NCBI GenBank assembly: GCA_001898145.1
Contig: MKSR01000047.1
Span: 1 to 64,000 of the forward strand
Length of the DNA: 64,000 bases
Direction of reading: 5' to 3'
Source: Dyadobacter sp. 50-39
GTDB lineage: Bacteria; Bacteroidota; Bacteroidia; Cytophagales; Spirosomataceae
Each line of letters starts with the position of its first letter. Position 1 is the first letter of the stretch. Below are positions 52,924 through 61,725 of the stretch, piece after piece. The notes under the pieces were generated by a model. It was not told the origin of the DNA, did no database searches, and saw nothing but the letters and a program-made list of their open reading frames with translations. Made by a program: the position numbers and the translations under genes.

Positions 52924-53684
52924 ATGTAATGATCATTGAAGACGAAGCGAAAGCTGCCCGCGAACTGGAAAGGATCCTGCTTTCGCTTGATGCCGGCATC
53001 GAAATCGTTGCGAAGACCGATTCCGTCGAGGATTCGGTTAACTACCTGTCGGAACATCCGCACCCTGACCTGATTTTCTCTGACATTCAACTGTCTGACA
53101 GTCTTTGCTTTGAAATTTTTGACCGCGTACACGTCAGGAGCCCGATCGTATTTTGCACTGCATTTGATCAGTACACGATGAACGCCTTCGAAACCAATGC
53201 GATCAGCTACATTTTGAAACCGGTCAATGTAAAAAAGGTCTCGGCCGCCTTGCAGAAATTCAATGAAATGAAGTCCGTTTTCGAGCCAGATAAAGCCTCC
53301 CGGTCGATTCAGTCGGCGGGCAGCCAATTGAAATACACCTATAAAACTACCCTGCTGGTTGAGCAAGGTGACAAGGTCATTCCGCTGCAAGTAAAAGACA
53401 TTGCATTCATTTACCTGGATCAAACGATCGTCAAAATCACCACTTTTACCCGGCAGCGCTACTTTTTCGCATCGAGCCTGGATGAGGTGGAACGCATGTT
53501 AGACCCTGCTTATTTCTACCGCGCCAACCGGCAATTTCTGATCAACCGGGCGGCAGTCGGCAGTGCGGAACGTTATCTCTCGCGGCGGTTTGTGGTTAAG
53601 TTGAATGTCGATACACCGGAGCCTATCATTGTCAGCAAAGCGAAGGCGACCGACTTTTTTCAATGGCTGGAAGGTGCTGGTTAA
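52920..53684 (+). CDS. LytTR-family response regulator
   Basis: 254 residues. Intact receiver: acidic pair in MIIEDEAKAAREL, phosphoacceptor aspartate in DLIFSDIQLSD, lysine in SYILKPVNVKK. LytTR DNA-binding domain at about 145-250 (IAFIYLDQTIVKITTFTRQR, then YFYRANRQFLINRAAV). Translationally coupled to the upstream LytS-type kinase. Control of the divergent efflux operon is inferred from the layout; LytTR proteins bind spaced direct repeats, and a 17-bp direct repeat (14 matches) is present at 51724-51740 and 51832-51848. Confidence 0.92.
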   Translation: MNVMIIEDEAKAARELERILLSLDAGIEIVAKTDSVEDSVNYLSEHPHPDLIFSDIQLSDSLCFEIFDRVHVRSPIVFCTAFDQYTMNAFETNAISYILKPVNVKKVSAALQKFNEMKSVFEPDKASRSIQSAGSQLKYTYKTTLLVEQGDKVIPLQVKDIAFIYLDQTIVKITTFTRQRYFFASSLDEVERMLDPAYFYRANRQFLINRAAVGSAERYLSRRFVVKLNVDTPEPIIVSKAKATDFFQWLEGAG

Positions 53685-54130
53685 GGGGTGTATACGACAG
53701 TCGCCTCAAGGGCGTTTATCCCCCCGGGCAGTCGCTACAAACCTGGCTGGAAGTGATAACCACGGCGCAGACCTGGATGAATTAAGCACCACAGTTTTCG
53801 ATAAACTGACGGAGGATGCGGCTGATATAATAGGATATGGAGTTGCCGAAAAATTACAGCCCGAGCTTTCCGGGCAACTAATTTCAACGTTATTTGCCGA
53901 TAGCGCATCGCGCTTCAAGACTAGGAAGTACCAAAATTAAATTTTGTGATAGTGAGATTTGCCGGCAATCGCTTGTCTCTTAAAACATCCGGAATCTAAG
54001 TCATTGGAGAGCCGACCCGGGCGAGCTCCACATCATCACCAAAAAAGGAATTTGTGAGAAAAATTAAGAAGGGTATGGAAGTTGTTCTTGGAATATTGAG
54101 TACGTTTAAGATGTAACTTAATATTGCAGG
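53685..54130. other. Stretch without a supportable gene
   Basis: About 446 bases between the LytTR regulator and a small lipoprotein. One frame stays open from inside the regulator gene to 53940 and reads moderately protein-like near its end, but it has no start of its own and no family likeness. A short gene remnant is possible. Confidence 0.35.
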
Positions 54131-54565
54131 ATGATTCGTAAAAATTTACTCTTCCCTTTCTTTTTATTGACTATATGCCTTTGCGCATTTTCGTGTATCA
54201 AAGATCATATTAACCCGCCGGATAATACCCAAACAGAACGTTTGCTTTTCCGGACGTGGGCAATGGTAAACGAAGAAGATGGAATCGACAGTCTGGCTAA
54301 TGTGAATTACTCATTCGTGACATTTTCTTCTAATGGGACTTGGTCAACATCGTCATTGTCTAGTACACCAGGACAGGGTTATACAGAAAATAAATATTGG
54401 AAATGGCACCCGGGCATCCCTAACCGGTTGTTGTGGTGGTATGTTGGACACGAAACAGATGAAAACAACTATATCGACTTCCGAATAGTCACGGAAGATT
54501 CGCTTAAAATCACACATTCCAATGTGTACTTTAAGGGCAGGTATAATTTTGTTCCATACAAATAA
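54131..54565 (+). CDS. Small lipocalin-like lipoprotein
   Basis: 144 residues with a hydrophobic leader and a candidate lipid-bearing Cys 22 (CLCAFSCIKDH). The mature part starts with a strand of lipocalin type (LLFRTWAMVNEEDGIDSLAN), continues with VNYSFVTFSSNGTWSTSS and NKYWKWHPG, and closes with SLKITHSNVYFKGRYNFVPY. This fits the small lipocalin-like envelope proteins common in Bacteroidota. The function is not known. Codon use is more AT-rich than in neighbouring operons, which may point to acquisition. It appears to be a single-gene unit. Confidence 0.7.
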   Translation: MIRKNLLFPFFLLTICLCAFSCIKDHINPPDNTQTERLLFRTWAMVNEEDGIDSLANVNYSFVTFSSNGTWSTSSLSSTPGQGYTENKYWKWHPGIPNRLLWWYVGHETDENNYIDFRIVTEDSLKITHSNVYFKGRYNFVPYK

Positions 54566-54589
54566 ATGATATCAATAAAGGTGGAGACA

Positions 54590-54712
54590 TCATCCTGCAA
54601 AAGTGCCAGCATGTGCTTTGACTAATTGTGTCGATGTTAGTCCCATAAAACTTCGGAAATAAGCAGCGAATCTGGATGAGCAGCTCGACGGATGCGTCCG
54701 TCTCACCTTTGA
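54590..54712 (-). pseudogene. C-terminal remnant of an AraC-type regulator
   Basis: On the minus strand, about 40 codons ending in TGA read SRFAAYFRSFMGLTSTQL followed by a short tail, which matches the second helix-turn-helix and closing motif of AraC regulators (normally SxFxRxFKxxxGxTPxxFR). No in-frame start or upstream domain is present. It adjoins an epimerase remnant, so a regulator-enzyme pair may have been lost here. Confidence 0.4.
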
Positions 54713-54817
54713 TTGTTTTGTGAGATAGTAACTAAAGACTCTAAAAGCTCCACTGCACTACCAATGCAGGTTTTGTACCGTTAGCTTTTCCGAGTAACTA
54801 GGGTTGCGGAAATTTAC

Positions 54818-55390
54818 TTATTTCGGTCGGCTGTCTACGCTTGCCAGGATCGCTTCTTCCTTACTACGTGGATGCGAGTACAACATTTGAATAGCCTTTT
54901 TATTCGAGATCCTAGTGTAAGCATCTGCAGCCGGTGGTTGCAGTTAGGCAATCATTGATGCACTTTCAGGGCGCTGCGTTCTGATCAATTCTGCGACGTC
55001 ATAAAAACTGACAGTGCCTTCTGAAGTCGCAAGAAAACGTTGCCCAGCTGCTGGGGGTAGAAGCATCGCTTTGATATGGATGTCTGCAACATCTCGCACA
55101 TCGACGACACCGAATGTGAAAGGCGGATTTTCTTTGATCTTACCATCCAGTATTGCCTGGATTACACCCTCAAAGGAAGCAAGATAGATGCCGCCAATTA
55201 TCTGGCCAAAGATTCCGACCCGATTGATGACTGTCAGCGCCATTTCTTCACCCTGCTCTTTGATAAACTGCCAGGCGGCTTCTTCTGCAATGACGTCTTT
55301 TGATTTGATATAAGCCTGGATGGCAGCGTTTTTGTCTGTCCAGTCCGAGAAAGAGCGTGGTAATAGAGATTTTTTCTTGTCAGAAGCGGA
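54818..55390 (-). pseudogene. NAD-dependent epimerase/dehydratase remnant
   Basis: The minus-strand frame reads DWTDKNAAIQAYIKSKDVIA and continues through EEMALTVINRVGIFGQIIGG and VVDVRDVADIHIKAMLLPPA, which are the second half of an extended SDR (dihydroflavonol-reductase-like, with the YxxxK as YIKSK). The reading ends at a stop near 54944, and a displaced frame continues with KKAIQMLYSHPRSKEEAILA to a stop at 54818-54820, the natural C-terminus. The N-terminal Rossmann part with its glycine-rich motif is missing upstream. The gene is thus truncated at its 5' end and shortened inside, and is almost certainly inactive. Confidence 0.65.
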
Positions 55391-55466
55391 TAGATAAAAA
55401 GGACAAAAGACTGGCTAGGCGGTCCCAAACAAGGAACGGATAAATAACAAAGAACGTGGAAGGAGG

Positions 55467-56516
55467 TTACTCGCAATGGGCTATTCTTGGACTATATAAC
55501 ACACTGCTGCACTTAAACTCATATTTATCCTGACTATATTTGGCGGCGGGGGCATCTGTGACTTCGAGCGGGGCCATTAATTGGCCTCTATATTCCGGCA
55601 TGGTTACCTGCTCGGATGAACCGTTTCCCAGCGCCACGTTTTTTCCTGCCGCACTATTGTTGAAACTATAATCGATCAGCGCATCCAGCAAACGGTAAAC
55701 CCCGTAATAGTCGTAGGCATCGTAGGCGGTACGCGTATTAGGCAGCGTATGATAGGTAGCGTATTTATAGCCAGCCACCGTCGAGGGTTTCAGGTAATAA
55801 TAGTCCTTCTCTGTATTGGAAATACTGATATTCTTGAAGATGTCGATGGCCATTCTGTGATCGTTAAAAACATCTTCATCATAGACCTGGGTAATCATTT
55901 TCGTATTGGCCGGAAAGCTCGCCAGTTGGGCGGGTGTGATCTGGTAACTGTACCAAGGCGCCATTGTAAACAGAAAGCGCCCATCTACTCCCCAGCCTTT
56001 CTCCGTAAACGCTTTATAGGCCAGCCCGATTGAAGCGCCCCCACCGAAAGAGTGCCCCATAAAACCTACTTTCCTCGTATCGATAATGCCGGGGTAATCG
56101 GCCGCCGCCTTTGTAAAGCCAGTCCACAAAGTGGTGTACCGATGGTCTATACTGCTGTCATTGGTGGCATAGGGAACAAATACAACCGCATAGCCCTTTT
56201 TGGCAATGAACTCGAATAGTCCCCTGTTATATTCTTTGCTCTCGCCGCCATAAGGGTGCGAATAGAAGATCGTCGGTCTGGGTGAAGTGATCCCCGACGG
56301 ATAGAATACGGTTACCTTCGTGCCCGGATATTCAGTATTGGGAAACTCGATCTCGGATACGGCGTAAGTACCATCTGCACCGTATCCTGATGATGGACGG
56401 GAAATTGGCCCTGCCAGATCATCATCGACCGGTTCTGCTGAAGGGGCATCCCCGCTCTTTGAACAGGCCGAAAATATCAAGTACAGCACGCTTAACTTAA
56501 ATAGCATCGTTTTCAT
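55467..56516 (-). CDS. Alpha/beta-hydrolase lipoprotein (dienelactone-hydrolase/PET-hydrolase-like)
   Basis: 349 residues with a lipoprotein signal (Cys 18 in LIFSACSKSGD). The hydrolase core has FYSHPYGGESKEYN (oxyanion region), nucleophile elbow GHSFGGGASIGL, a candidate acid in ITQVYDEDVFNDH and a histidine in YATYHTLPNT. The arrangement recalls chlorophyllase, cutinase-like and dienelactone-hydrolase-type enzymes acting on esters at the cell surface. The last 40 residues after KNVALGNGSSEQ are variable. It is the most downstream gene in a run of five same-strand genes below a LytS/LytTR pair. The substrate is not evident. Confidence 0.82.
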   Translation of the reverse strand: MKTMLFKLSVLYLIFSACSKSGDAPSAEPVDDDLAGPISRPSSGYGADGTYAVSEIEFPNTEYPGTKVTVFYPSGITSPRPTIFYSHPYGGESKEYNRGLFEFIAKKGYAVVFVPYATNDSSIDHRYTTLWTGFTKAAADYPGIIDTRKVGFMGHSFGGGASIGLAYKAFTEKGWGVDGRFLFTMAPWYSYQITPAQLASFPANTKMITQVYDEDVFNDHRMAIDIFKNISISNTEKDYYYLKPSTVAGYKYATYHTLPNTRTAYDAYDYYGVYRLLDALIDYSFNNSAAGKNVALGNGSSEQVTMPEYRGQLMAPLEVTDAPAAKYSQDKYEFKCSSVLYSPRIAHCE

Positions 56517-56557
56517 TTTTTCTTTTTTTTGATGATCCGCTTCTGATTTGTCCAGAT

Positions 56558-56956
56558 TTACCGGTTTTTCCTCTTTTCTTTCATTTGCGATTTCATCTCA
56601 TCCTGGAAATCCTGGAATTGTCTGTACTGCTCAGGGGTGAAGATTTTTTTGAGCTCTGCGTCCTTTTCTTTTTGTGAAGACTTGAGCTGTTTGAACTTCG
56701 AGAGTTTGCTCTTATCGCTTTTCAGGACCGGCTCATTCTTTAGGGCATATTTCAGGTTGATGGCACCCACCTGGTTTAGCTGTACAGAATCCAGGCCGAG
56801 CTTATTTTTCATCATTTCCGTTTGGTATTTTGCCCTCTCCTTTGGCGCCTTATCTTGCATTACAGAAGCGTCCTGAGCGATAACCAGTTGAGCAGACAGC
56901 ATAAATAATAGGGTCATTGTAAGCGCGATGCCCTTTGTGGAATTACCAATCTTCAT
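56558..56956 (-). CDS. Small secreted helical protein (Spy-like)
   Basis: 132 residues with a signal peptide ending LVIAQ. The mature part is almost entirely charged helix (AKYQTEMMKNKLGLDSVQLN, then LKKIFTPEQYRQFQDFQDEM and a Lys-rich end). The TPEQYRQFQ segment and spacing resemble Spy/CpxP-type periplasmic chaperones and similar Bacteroidota stress proteins. The family assignment is tentative. Its position below a LytTR system and near a VRPA-repeat protein suggests an envelope-related cluster. Confidence 0.65.
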   Translation of the reverse strand: MKIGNSTKGIALTMTLLFMLSAQLVIAQDASVMQDKAPKERAKYQTEMMKNKLGLDSVQLNQVGAINLKYALKNEPVLKSDKSKLSKFKQLKSSQKEKDAELKKIFTPEQYRQFQDFQDEMKSQMKEKRKNR

Positions 56957-57029
56957 ATTATTGATTTTACTTTTTTGGATGATTTAATACCATTGCTTGT
57001 TAGGTCGATACATCATTGGGAGCGCCTGG

Positions 57030-57263
57030 TTAGCGGTGAACGACGACCACGCGCCTGCGTACTGCCGGTCGTACCACAGCAACTGCCGGCCGCACAACAA
57101 CAGCTGGCCTTACTGTTACCACTCTTGCCGGCCTAACAATGACAGGCCAGGTAGTAGCGACTAAGACACGTGCCGCGGGTTTGCCCACAACGACACGTGT
57201 TTGCGCTTTTGCATCTACGATGCCCGCGGCAGCAAGGCAAATCATTAAAATGATCTTTTTCAT
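57030..57263 (-). CDS. Tiny secreted Val-Arg-Pro-Ala repeat protein
   Basis: 77 residues with a clear signal peptide ending DAKAQ. The mature part is low complexity: VRPA recurs about five times among valine and arginine runs (TVRPAVVVRPAVAVVRPAV), and the end RRRVVVVHR is very basic. The product would be a strongly cationic, extended periplasmic or surface peptide of about 55 residues. The ribosome start is near ATG 57263. No known family was recognised. It lies six bases past the end of the desaturase-family gene, supporting one transcript. Confidence 0.55.
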   Translation of the reverse strand: MKKIILMICLAAAGIVDAKAQTRVVVGKPAARVLVATTWPVIVRPARVVTVRPAVVVRPAVAVVRPAVRRRVVVVHR

Positions 57264-57268
57264 AATCT

Positions 57269-58135
57269 TTAGTTTTTAAGATGATTTTGTTGGTAAGATG
57301 TTCTTTTGCGGCCTGGTTCACATTTTTCCGGTGAATTGTCTGATACCGGTGGTGAACCGACTTCGGCGCCCATTGAACTGGCCGGTTTAAACCAATCGAT
57401 GAAACCCTGCGAGACGAGCCTGAACGGATTGTAGCTTAAAAAGCCGGTGGTAAGGCCATAAACTACTTTTTCTGTTTCCGCTTCGTAGGTGCCAAACAGC
57501 CTGTCCCAGATAATGAAGACACCGCCAAAATTCTTGTCGATATAGATAGGATTGCTGCCATGGTGCACGCGGTGCGACGAGGGCGTATCCATTACCTTTT
57601 CAAGGGGACCAAGCCCGCCGACGGCTTCGGTGTGCAAAAGGAACTGATAGGCAAGGTTAAGCGCATAGGACACCACGATAAAGTTTGGCGGCATTCCCAG
57701 CAGGGCCGCCGGGATAAAAAACAACGGACTGACAAGTGCTGAGAACCAGTTAAGCCGGTAAGCTGCGGTCAGGTTCATGCGCATCGCCGAGTGATGGACC
57801 ATATGAAAAGCCCATAAGGGTTTCCAAAGATGCGATATGCGGTGGAACCAGTAGTAAACAAAATCAGCGGTGATAAAAGTGAGCAGAAAGGCCCAGCCGG
57901 TACGTGGCAATGAGAATGGGGAAAGACCGGCGAAAAAGCCAAGCAAGCTCAACTGATAACCTGCGAACAGGTATTTAGAAAACTGGAAACCTGCAAAGAT
58001 AGCCAGATTGGAAACAGTTTCCTTTACATGATAAGCGCCTTTGTCTTTTCTCCAGCTCCAGATGATCTCAGCAGTAATAAGTCCCGCTACGAGCAGTAAT
58101 ATATAGATCCGGTAAGGTCCGATGCTGTTTTTCAT
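57269..58135 (-). CDS. Sterol desaturase/fatty-acid hydroxylase-family membrane protein
   Basis: 288 residues from ATG 58135 (MKNSIGPYRIYILLLVAGLI); the frame extends upstream, but this start gives the proper first helix. Four to five hydrophobic helices carry the histidine clusters of the family: YWFHRISHLWKPLW (HxxxH), FHMVHHSAMRMN (HxxHH), a further HTEAVG-like segment and SHRVHHGSNP (HxxHH). These bind a di-iron centre that hydroxylates or desaturates lipids with oxygen. The exact lipid is unknown. The C-terminal 40 residues are polar and family-variable. It lies about 110 bases downstream of the LytTR regulator of the LytS/LytTR pair and may be its target. Confidence 0.88.
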   Translation of the reverse strand: MKNSIGPYRIYILLLVAGLITAEIIWSWRKDKGAYHVKETVSNLAIFAGFQFSKYLFAGYQLSLLGFFAGLSPFSLPRTGWAFLLTFITADFVYYWFHRISHLWKPLWAFHMVHHSAMRMNLTAAYRLNWFSALVSPLFFIPAALLGMPPNFIVVSYALNLAYQFLLHTEAVGGLGPLEKVMDTPSSHRVHHGSNPIYIDKNFGGVFIIWDRLFGTYEAETEKVVYGLTTGFLSYNPFRLVSQGFIDWFKPASSMGAEVGSPPVSDNSPEKCEPGRKRTSYQQNHLKN

Positions 58136-58247
58136 TTCTTGGTCTTTTATCTGTACCAGCCTGATGGCCTGACACAAAATTGGCACAAAACAGGATATCA
58201 GCCCCCAGGAAACCCGGTGAGTTAGCCAAACCTGGGGGTGAATTGAC

Positions 58248-59024
58248 CTAGCTGTCCATCCACTTTTTAAATTCGGCAGATTTGGCTTTACTGATAATAA
58301 TCTGCTCCTGTGGCTGCGGGATAACCTTGACCAGTAAACGTCCGCTGAAATAAAACTCAGCTTCGATGACCGCATTGCGATGGAGGATAAATTGCCGGCT
58401 GGCCCTGAGAAACAATGTGGGGTCCAATTGCTGTTCCAGCTGGTCCATGGTTGATTCTATTACATATTGTCTGTCATCAATGGTGCGGAGATACACTACT
58501 TCGTTAGTCGTGTAAAACCAAGCTATTTTGGACGTTTCCAACGGGATCAGTTTATCCCGGTAATGTACCAGGAAGGACTTTTTGTAGGGTCTGGTCAGAT
58601 TACCGAGTTGTGTCAATAGCTCAGCCAGTGCAGGCGCGTCAGGTTTTTCAGTTGCGCCGGTCCAGCTCTTATATTTGTCCAGGGCACTTTTAATCTCTTC
58701 GGGGTCAAATGGTTTTAGGATATAGTCAATGCCGTTGTTCTTAAAGGCCTTAATCGCATAATCGTTGAAAGCTGTCACAAAAACGACGGGACGGAATATG
58801 GCGGTTTGTTTGAAAATATCAAACGAAAGGCCGTCGGCCAGTCGGATATCCATGAAGATCAGATCATACAGGTCGGGATGGTCATTGAACCATGTGACTG
58901 CACCAGACACTGAACCCAGCGTTTTAACAAGAGTAATGTGCTGGTCTTCCTCGTTCAAGATATGGATCAGGCTGCGAGCGGTAGCTGCTTCGTCCTCAAC
59001 AACCACAATACGGATGTTTGTCAT
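58248..59024 (-). CDS. LytTR-family response regulator
   Basis: 258 residues. Receiver domain complete: VVEDEAATARSL, phosphoacceptor aspartate in DLIFMDIRLADG, lysine in DYILKPFDPEE. LytTR domain at about 150-255 (IAWFYTTNEVVYLRTIDDRQ, LFLRASRQFILHRNAV). It overlaps the upstream kinase gene by four bases. The receiver resembles that of the 52920 regulator closely in order and spacing, suggesting related systems in one genome. Targets probably include the downstream lipid hydroxylase and small secreted proteins, by position only. Confidence 0.92.
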   Translation of the reverse strand: MTNIRIVVVEDEAATARSLIHILNEEDQHITLVKTLGSVSGAVTWFNDHPDLYDLIFMDIRLADGLSFDIFKQTAIFRPVVFVTAFNDYAIKAFKNNGIDYILKPFDPEEIKSALDKYKSWTGATEKPDAPALAELLTQLGNLTRPYKKSFLVHYRDKLIPLETSKIAWFYTTNEVVYLRTIDDRQYVIESTMDQLEQQLDPTLFLRASRQFILHRNAVIEAEFYFSGRLLVKVIPQPQEQIIISKAKSAEFKKWMDS

Positions 59025-60043
59025 GGCTTTAAAGGGAGTTTGACGATAAAGTGTGTATCAGACCGGATGATCTCGATTTCCTGGTGCATCAAGATCCGGA
59101 AACGTTCATTCAGGTTGGCCAAGCCCATTCCATTGCTCGCTTCCGGCGCTGGTATTTCCCAAAGGCTGTTACTGAAAATAAGTTGATCGACTTTCACCTC
59201 AATCTCAACTTTTAATGGCCGGTCAACGGTTGCGGCATTATGCTTGACCGCATTTTCCAGCAACGGCTGTAATGAAAGGTGGGGCACCTTAACCAGAAGG
59301 TATACGTCCGAAACATGGATGGTCAGCTCAAAGGCGTCTTCGAGCCGCATGAAAATCAGTTTCGCAAACGATCGGAGCATCGTCAGCTCATCGGAAAGCG
59401 GGACCAGATCCGTGTGGGAACCTACCAGTGCATAACGGAAAACAGCGGAGAGGTCACGGATGTATTTTTGAGCCCGCTCAGGATTTTCACGCACCACCGC
59501 CGAGAGGCTGCTCAAAGAATTGAATAGGAAATGCGGATTCATCTGCTCTTTCAGTAATTGTAGCTCCGAGGCCAGATAAGCATTTTTCAACTGCTGGTTT
59601 TCGGCCGCTATTCGGCTGGAACTGCGCATCAGCAAAACGATCTTAATGATGATCCCCGCCAACAGGCCACTCAGGCCCAATCGAAAGAATGAACCCGAGA
59701 ACACCAGACGTGCAGGCTGAAAACCGGGAAAAAACAAACGTTGTAATGCCGTACCGGTTAACAATAAAACAAAAAAAACAAGGGTGTTGAAAACGGCGTA
59801 GCGCAAATACCGTCTCATTTCCCGGTGGGATGACAGCCATCGTCCGCTGCGGAGATTGATACTAAAAAGCAGTACACAAAATATCACGTTAAATACAAAC
59901 TGGAATACAAGTTCGTAGGGATTAAAGCGCCAGTACTGGGCCATAAGCCCGTTTTCACGCAAAGCCAGAAGCTTTGGCGAGTTTACCATCAGGGCGATCA
60001 GCAGGGAACTGTACCAGCAAATACGGTGCTCATTTTTATCCAT
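59021..60043 (-). CDS. LytS-type sensor histidine kinase
   Basis: 340 residues from ATG 60043 (MDKNEHRICWYSSLLIAL); ten extra codons are open upstream. Four hydrophobic helices (about 10-150) precede the His_kinase domain with MNPHFLFNSLSSLSAVVREN, where His is the phosphoacceptor, and an ATPase end with LSLQPLLENAVKHN and GMGLANLNERF. It is translationally coupled to the LytTR regulator. No extra sensor domain is present, so the membrane bundle itself may sense the signal. Confidence 0.92.
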   Translation of the reverse strand: MDKNEHRICWYSSLLIALMVNSPKLLALRENGLMAQYWRFNPYELVFQFVFNVIFCVLLFSINLRSGRWLSSHREMRRYLRYAVFNTLVFFVLLLTGTALQRLFFPGFQPARLVFSGSFFRLGLSGLLAGIIIKIVLLMRSSSRIAAENQQLKNAYLASELQLLKEQMNPHFLFNSLSSLSAVVRENPERAQKYIRDLSAVFRYALVGSHTDLVPLSDELTMLRSFAKLIFMRLEDAFELTIHVSDVYLLVKVPHLSLQPLLENAVKHNAATVDRPLKVEIEVKVDQLIFSNSLWEIPAPEASNGMGLANLNERFRILMHQEIEIIRSDTHFIVKLPLKP

Positions 60044-60073
60044 GGTTAAACTTACAGAAAAACTAAAATTCAA

Positions 60074-60430
60074 GGGCCACCTGGGATGTCAGTTAGCTAT
60101 TTTGTGGGGTGAAATGTAGAACTTCGGCCGTCAGTTAATGTCTATTAGATGCGTATCTGTGAATTCGCCTGCTACCCACGAAACAGCAGCCGTGTGACTT
60201 CGCCCAATGCAAAGCGCTGACTCGTGAGCAAGCCTGCAGGGCAAGCCCGTCCGCTTGCTGCTGCGGACGGGCGAAGGTGAAGATCTCGTGACGTCATTCC
60301 GCAGGGTCCGCGATGACATTAAGGAGTACAGCCGTAAAATTATCCAACAAAAACTGACCGTATAGTAGCCTTCACCATTCGCCCCCTCACTGCATCTGAC
60401 GCCGCGAAGCTGCCCGGAGGATTTGCTCTA
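60074..60430. repeat. Intergenic stretch with strong GC-rich hairpin, possible dispersed repeat
   Basis: At 60246-60271 CCCGTCCGC pairs perfectly with GCGGACGGG around the loop TTGCTGCT. A second weaker inverted repeat, GTCAT...ATGAC with a GC-rich core, lies at 60294-60318. No T run follows either, so neither is a simple terminator. The composition differs from the flanking AT-richer spacer and suggests a palindromic repeat element. No gene is supported here. Confidence 0.4.
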
Positions 60431-61651
60431 TTACAGCAGGCTGAGCTTGGGAAACTTCTTTCCGAGAATGGCCACATCGTCTGCTCCGAGCCAGTCTTCC
60501 AGCAGCGTCGCATAAATGCTGCGGAAATCAATGTGGAACTTCAAATCCCCGGCGTCCAGATTATGCAGATCTGGCGCCTGATCGTAAACACGCTCGCTGC
60601 CAGTCCCGCTGAGACCTCCTCCGATCAGAAAAACATTGTTGGCCGTGCCGTGGTCGGTCCCATTGCTCGCATTCTGCTTTACCCTGCGCCCAAATTCGGA
60701 GAAAGTCATGACTAACACATCGTTTTGCCGGTTGGCCGACTTCATGTCGTCCATGAATGCTTTGACTGCCTCGGCATACTGCCGTAAAAGTCTTTCCTGC
60801 TGACCCATTTGGTTTACGTGCGTATCGAAACCGGAAATGGAAACATAATACACCCTTGTCCGGGTGTCTGACTGGATCAGCTCTGAAACAGTTTTCAATC
60901 TTTTACCTAGCTCGTGCGCAGGGTAAACGCCTATGGTTCGATGTATCGATTTTGCCGATTGATCGTAAACATAGGCAGCGGAGGATACTGTCTCGGCCAG
61001 TGTTTTATAAAGATAACCAGCATTATCCTGCGTTTTGGGGTAGCTGTGGTCTGCCAACACTTTGATCATCACGTCGCGGGTTTGGTTATAAAGCTTTTTA
61101 GGATTGAGCAAGGCAAGTCCATTGACTATGTTTCCTTTCATGCTCAAACTAAGCGTATCGTCAACTTCTATCGCCCGGTGCTGCGCACAACCTCCGGTCC
61201 CCAAGCATGTAGCATCCAGGTAACGTCCCAGCCAGCCTGTATTCAGATATTGATCGGAACCGCTTGCTGTTTGCCAGATGTCCATGGACCGGAAATGGGA
61301 CCTGTCCGGGTTGGGATATCCCACATTGTTGATCACCTTCACCAGCCCATCGTCGTATAACGCTTTCAGCGGTTCCAGGGCGGGATTGAACCCGATTTCG
61401 TCGTTCAATACCAATACTTTTTCATGGGCGATGGCCAGAGTGGGTCTTTCGCGGTAATAAATGTCGTTTCCAAAGGGTACAACGGTATTAAGTCCGTCGT
61501 TGCCTCCCGATAGCTGCACTACAACCAGGATTTTGCTGCCCGCAGGGTCTACGTTCATTTGGTCCAGTTCATAAGCCTTAAGAAATGACGGGATCATCAT
61601 AGTCCCGGCGGTGGTTAAGGCCGATTGCTTCAAAAATTCCCGTCGTTTCAT
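60431..61651 (-). CDS. DUF1501-family secreted protein
   Basis: 406 residues beginning MKRREFLKQSALTTAGTMMI, a Tat signal with the RRxFLK motif. Then the DUF1501 pattern: KILVVVQLSGGNDGLNTVVP, SHFRSMDIWQTAS, the VYYVSISGFDTHVNQMGQQE region and VMTFSEFGRRVKQNASNGTDHGTANNVFLIGG, which resembles the metal site of alkaline-phosphatase-like enzymes. DUF1501 proteins are related to sulfatases and phosphatases in fold, but no activity is established. It follows a DUF1800 gene by 74 bases, the usual partner, and together they would act outside the cytoplasm. Confidence 0.92.
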   Translation of the reverse strand: MKRREFLKQSALTTAGTMMIPSFLKAYELDQMNVDPAGSKILVVVQLSGGNDGLNTVVPFGNDIYYRERPTLAIAHEKVLVLNDEIGFNPALEPLKALYDDGLVKVINNVGYPNPDRSHFRSMDIWQTASGSDQYLNTGWLGRYLDATCLGTGGCAQHRAIEVDDTLSLSMKGNIVNGLALLNPKKLYNQTRDVMIKVLADHSYPKTQDNAGYLYKTLAETVSSAAYVYDQSAKSIHRTIGVYPAHELGKRLKTVSELIQSDTRTRVYYVSISGFDTHVNQMGQQERLLRQYAEAVKAFMDDMKSANRQNDVLVMTFSEFGRRVKQNASNGTDHGTANNVFLIGGGLSGTGSERVYDQAPDLHNLDAGDLKFHIDFRSIYATLLEDWLGADDVAILGKKFPKLSLL

Positions 61652-61725
61652 AATTATGGGTTTTTGATAAATAACTTCACGTTTGAACGATAACTAATAT
61701 ACGTAACTGTTCATCATTCATGCTA

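Noticed and set aside
53605-53940. 111-codon frame overlapping the end of the LytTR regulator
   Set aside because: It begins inside the regulator in another frame and has no recognisable domain.
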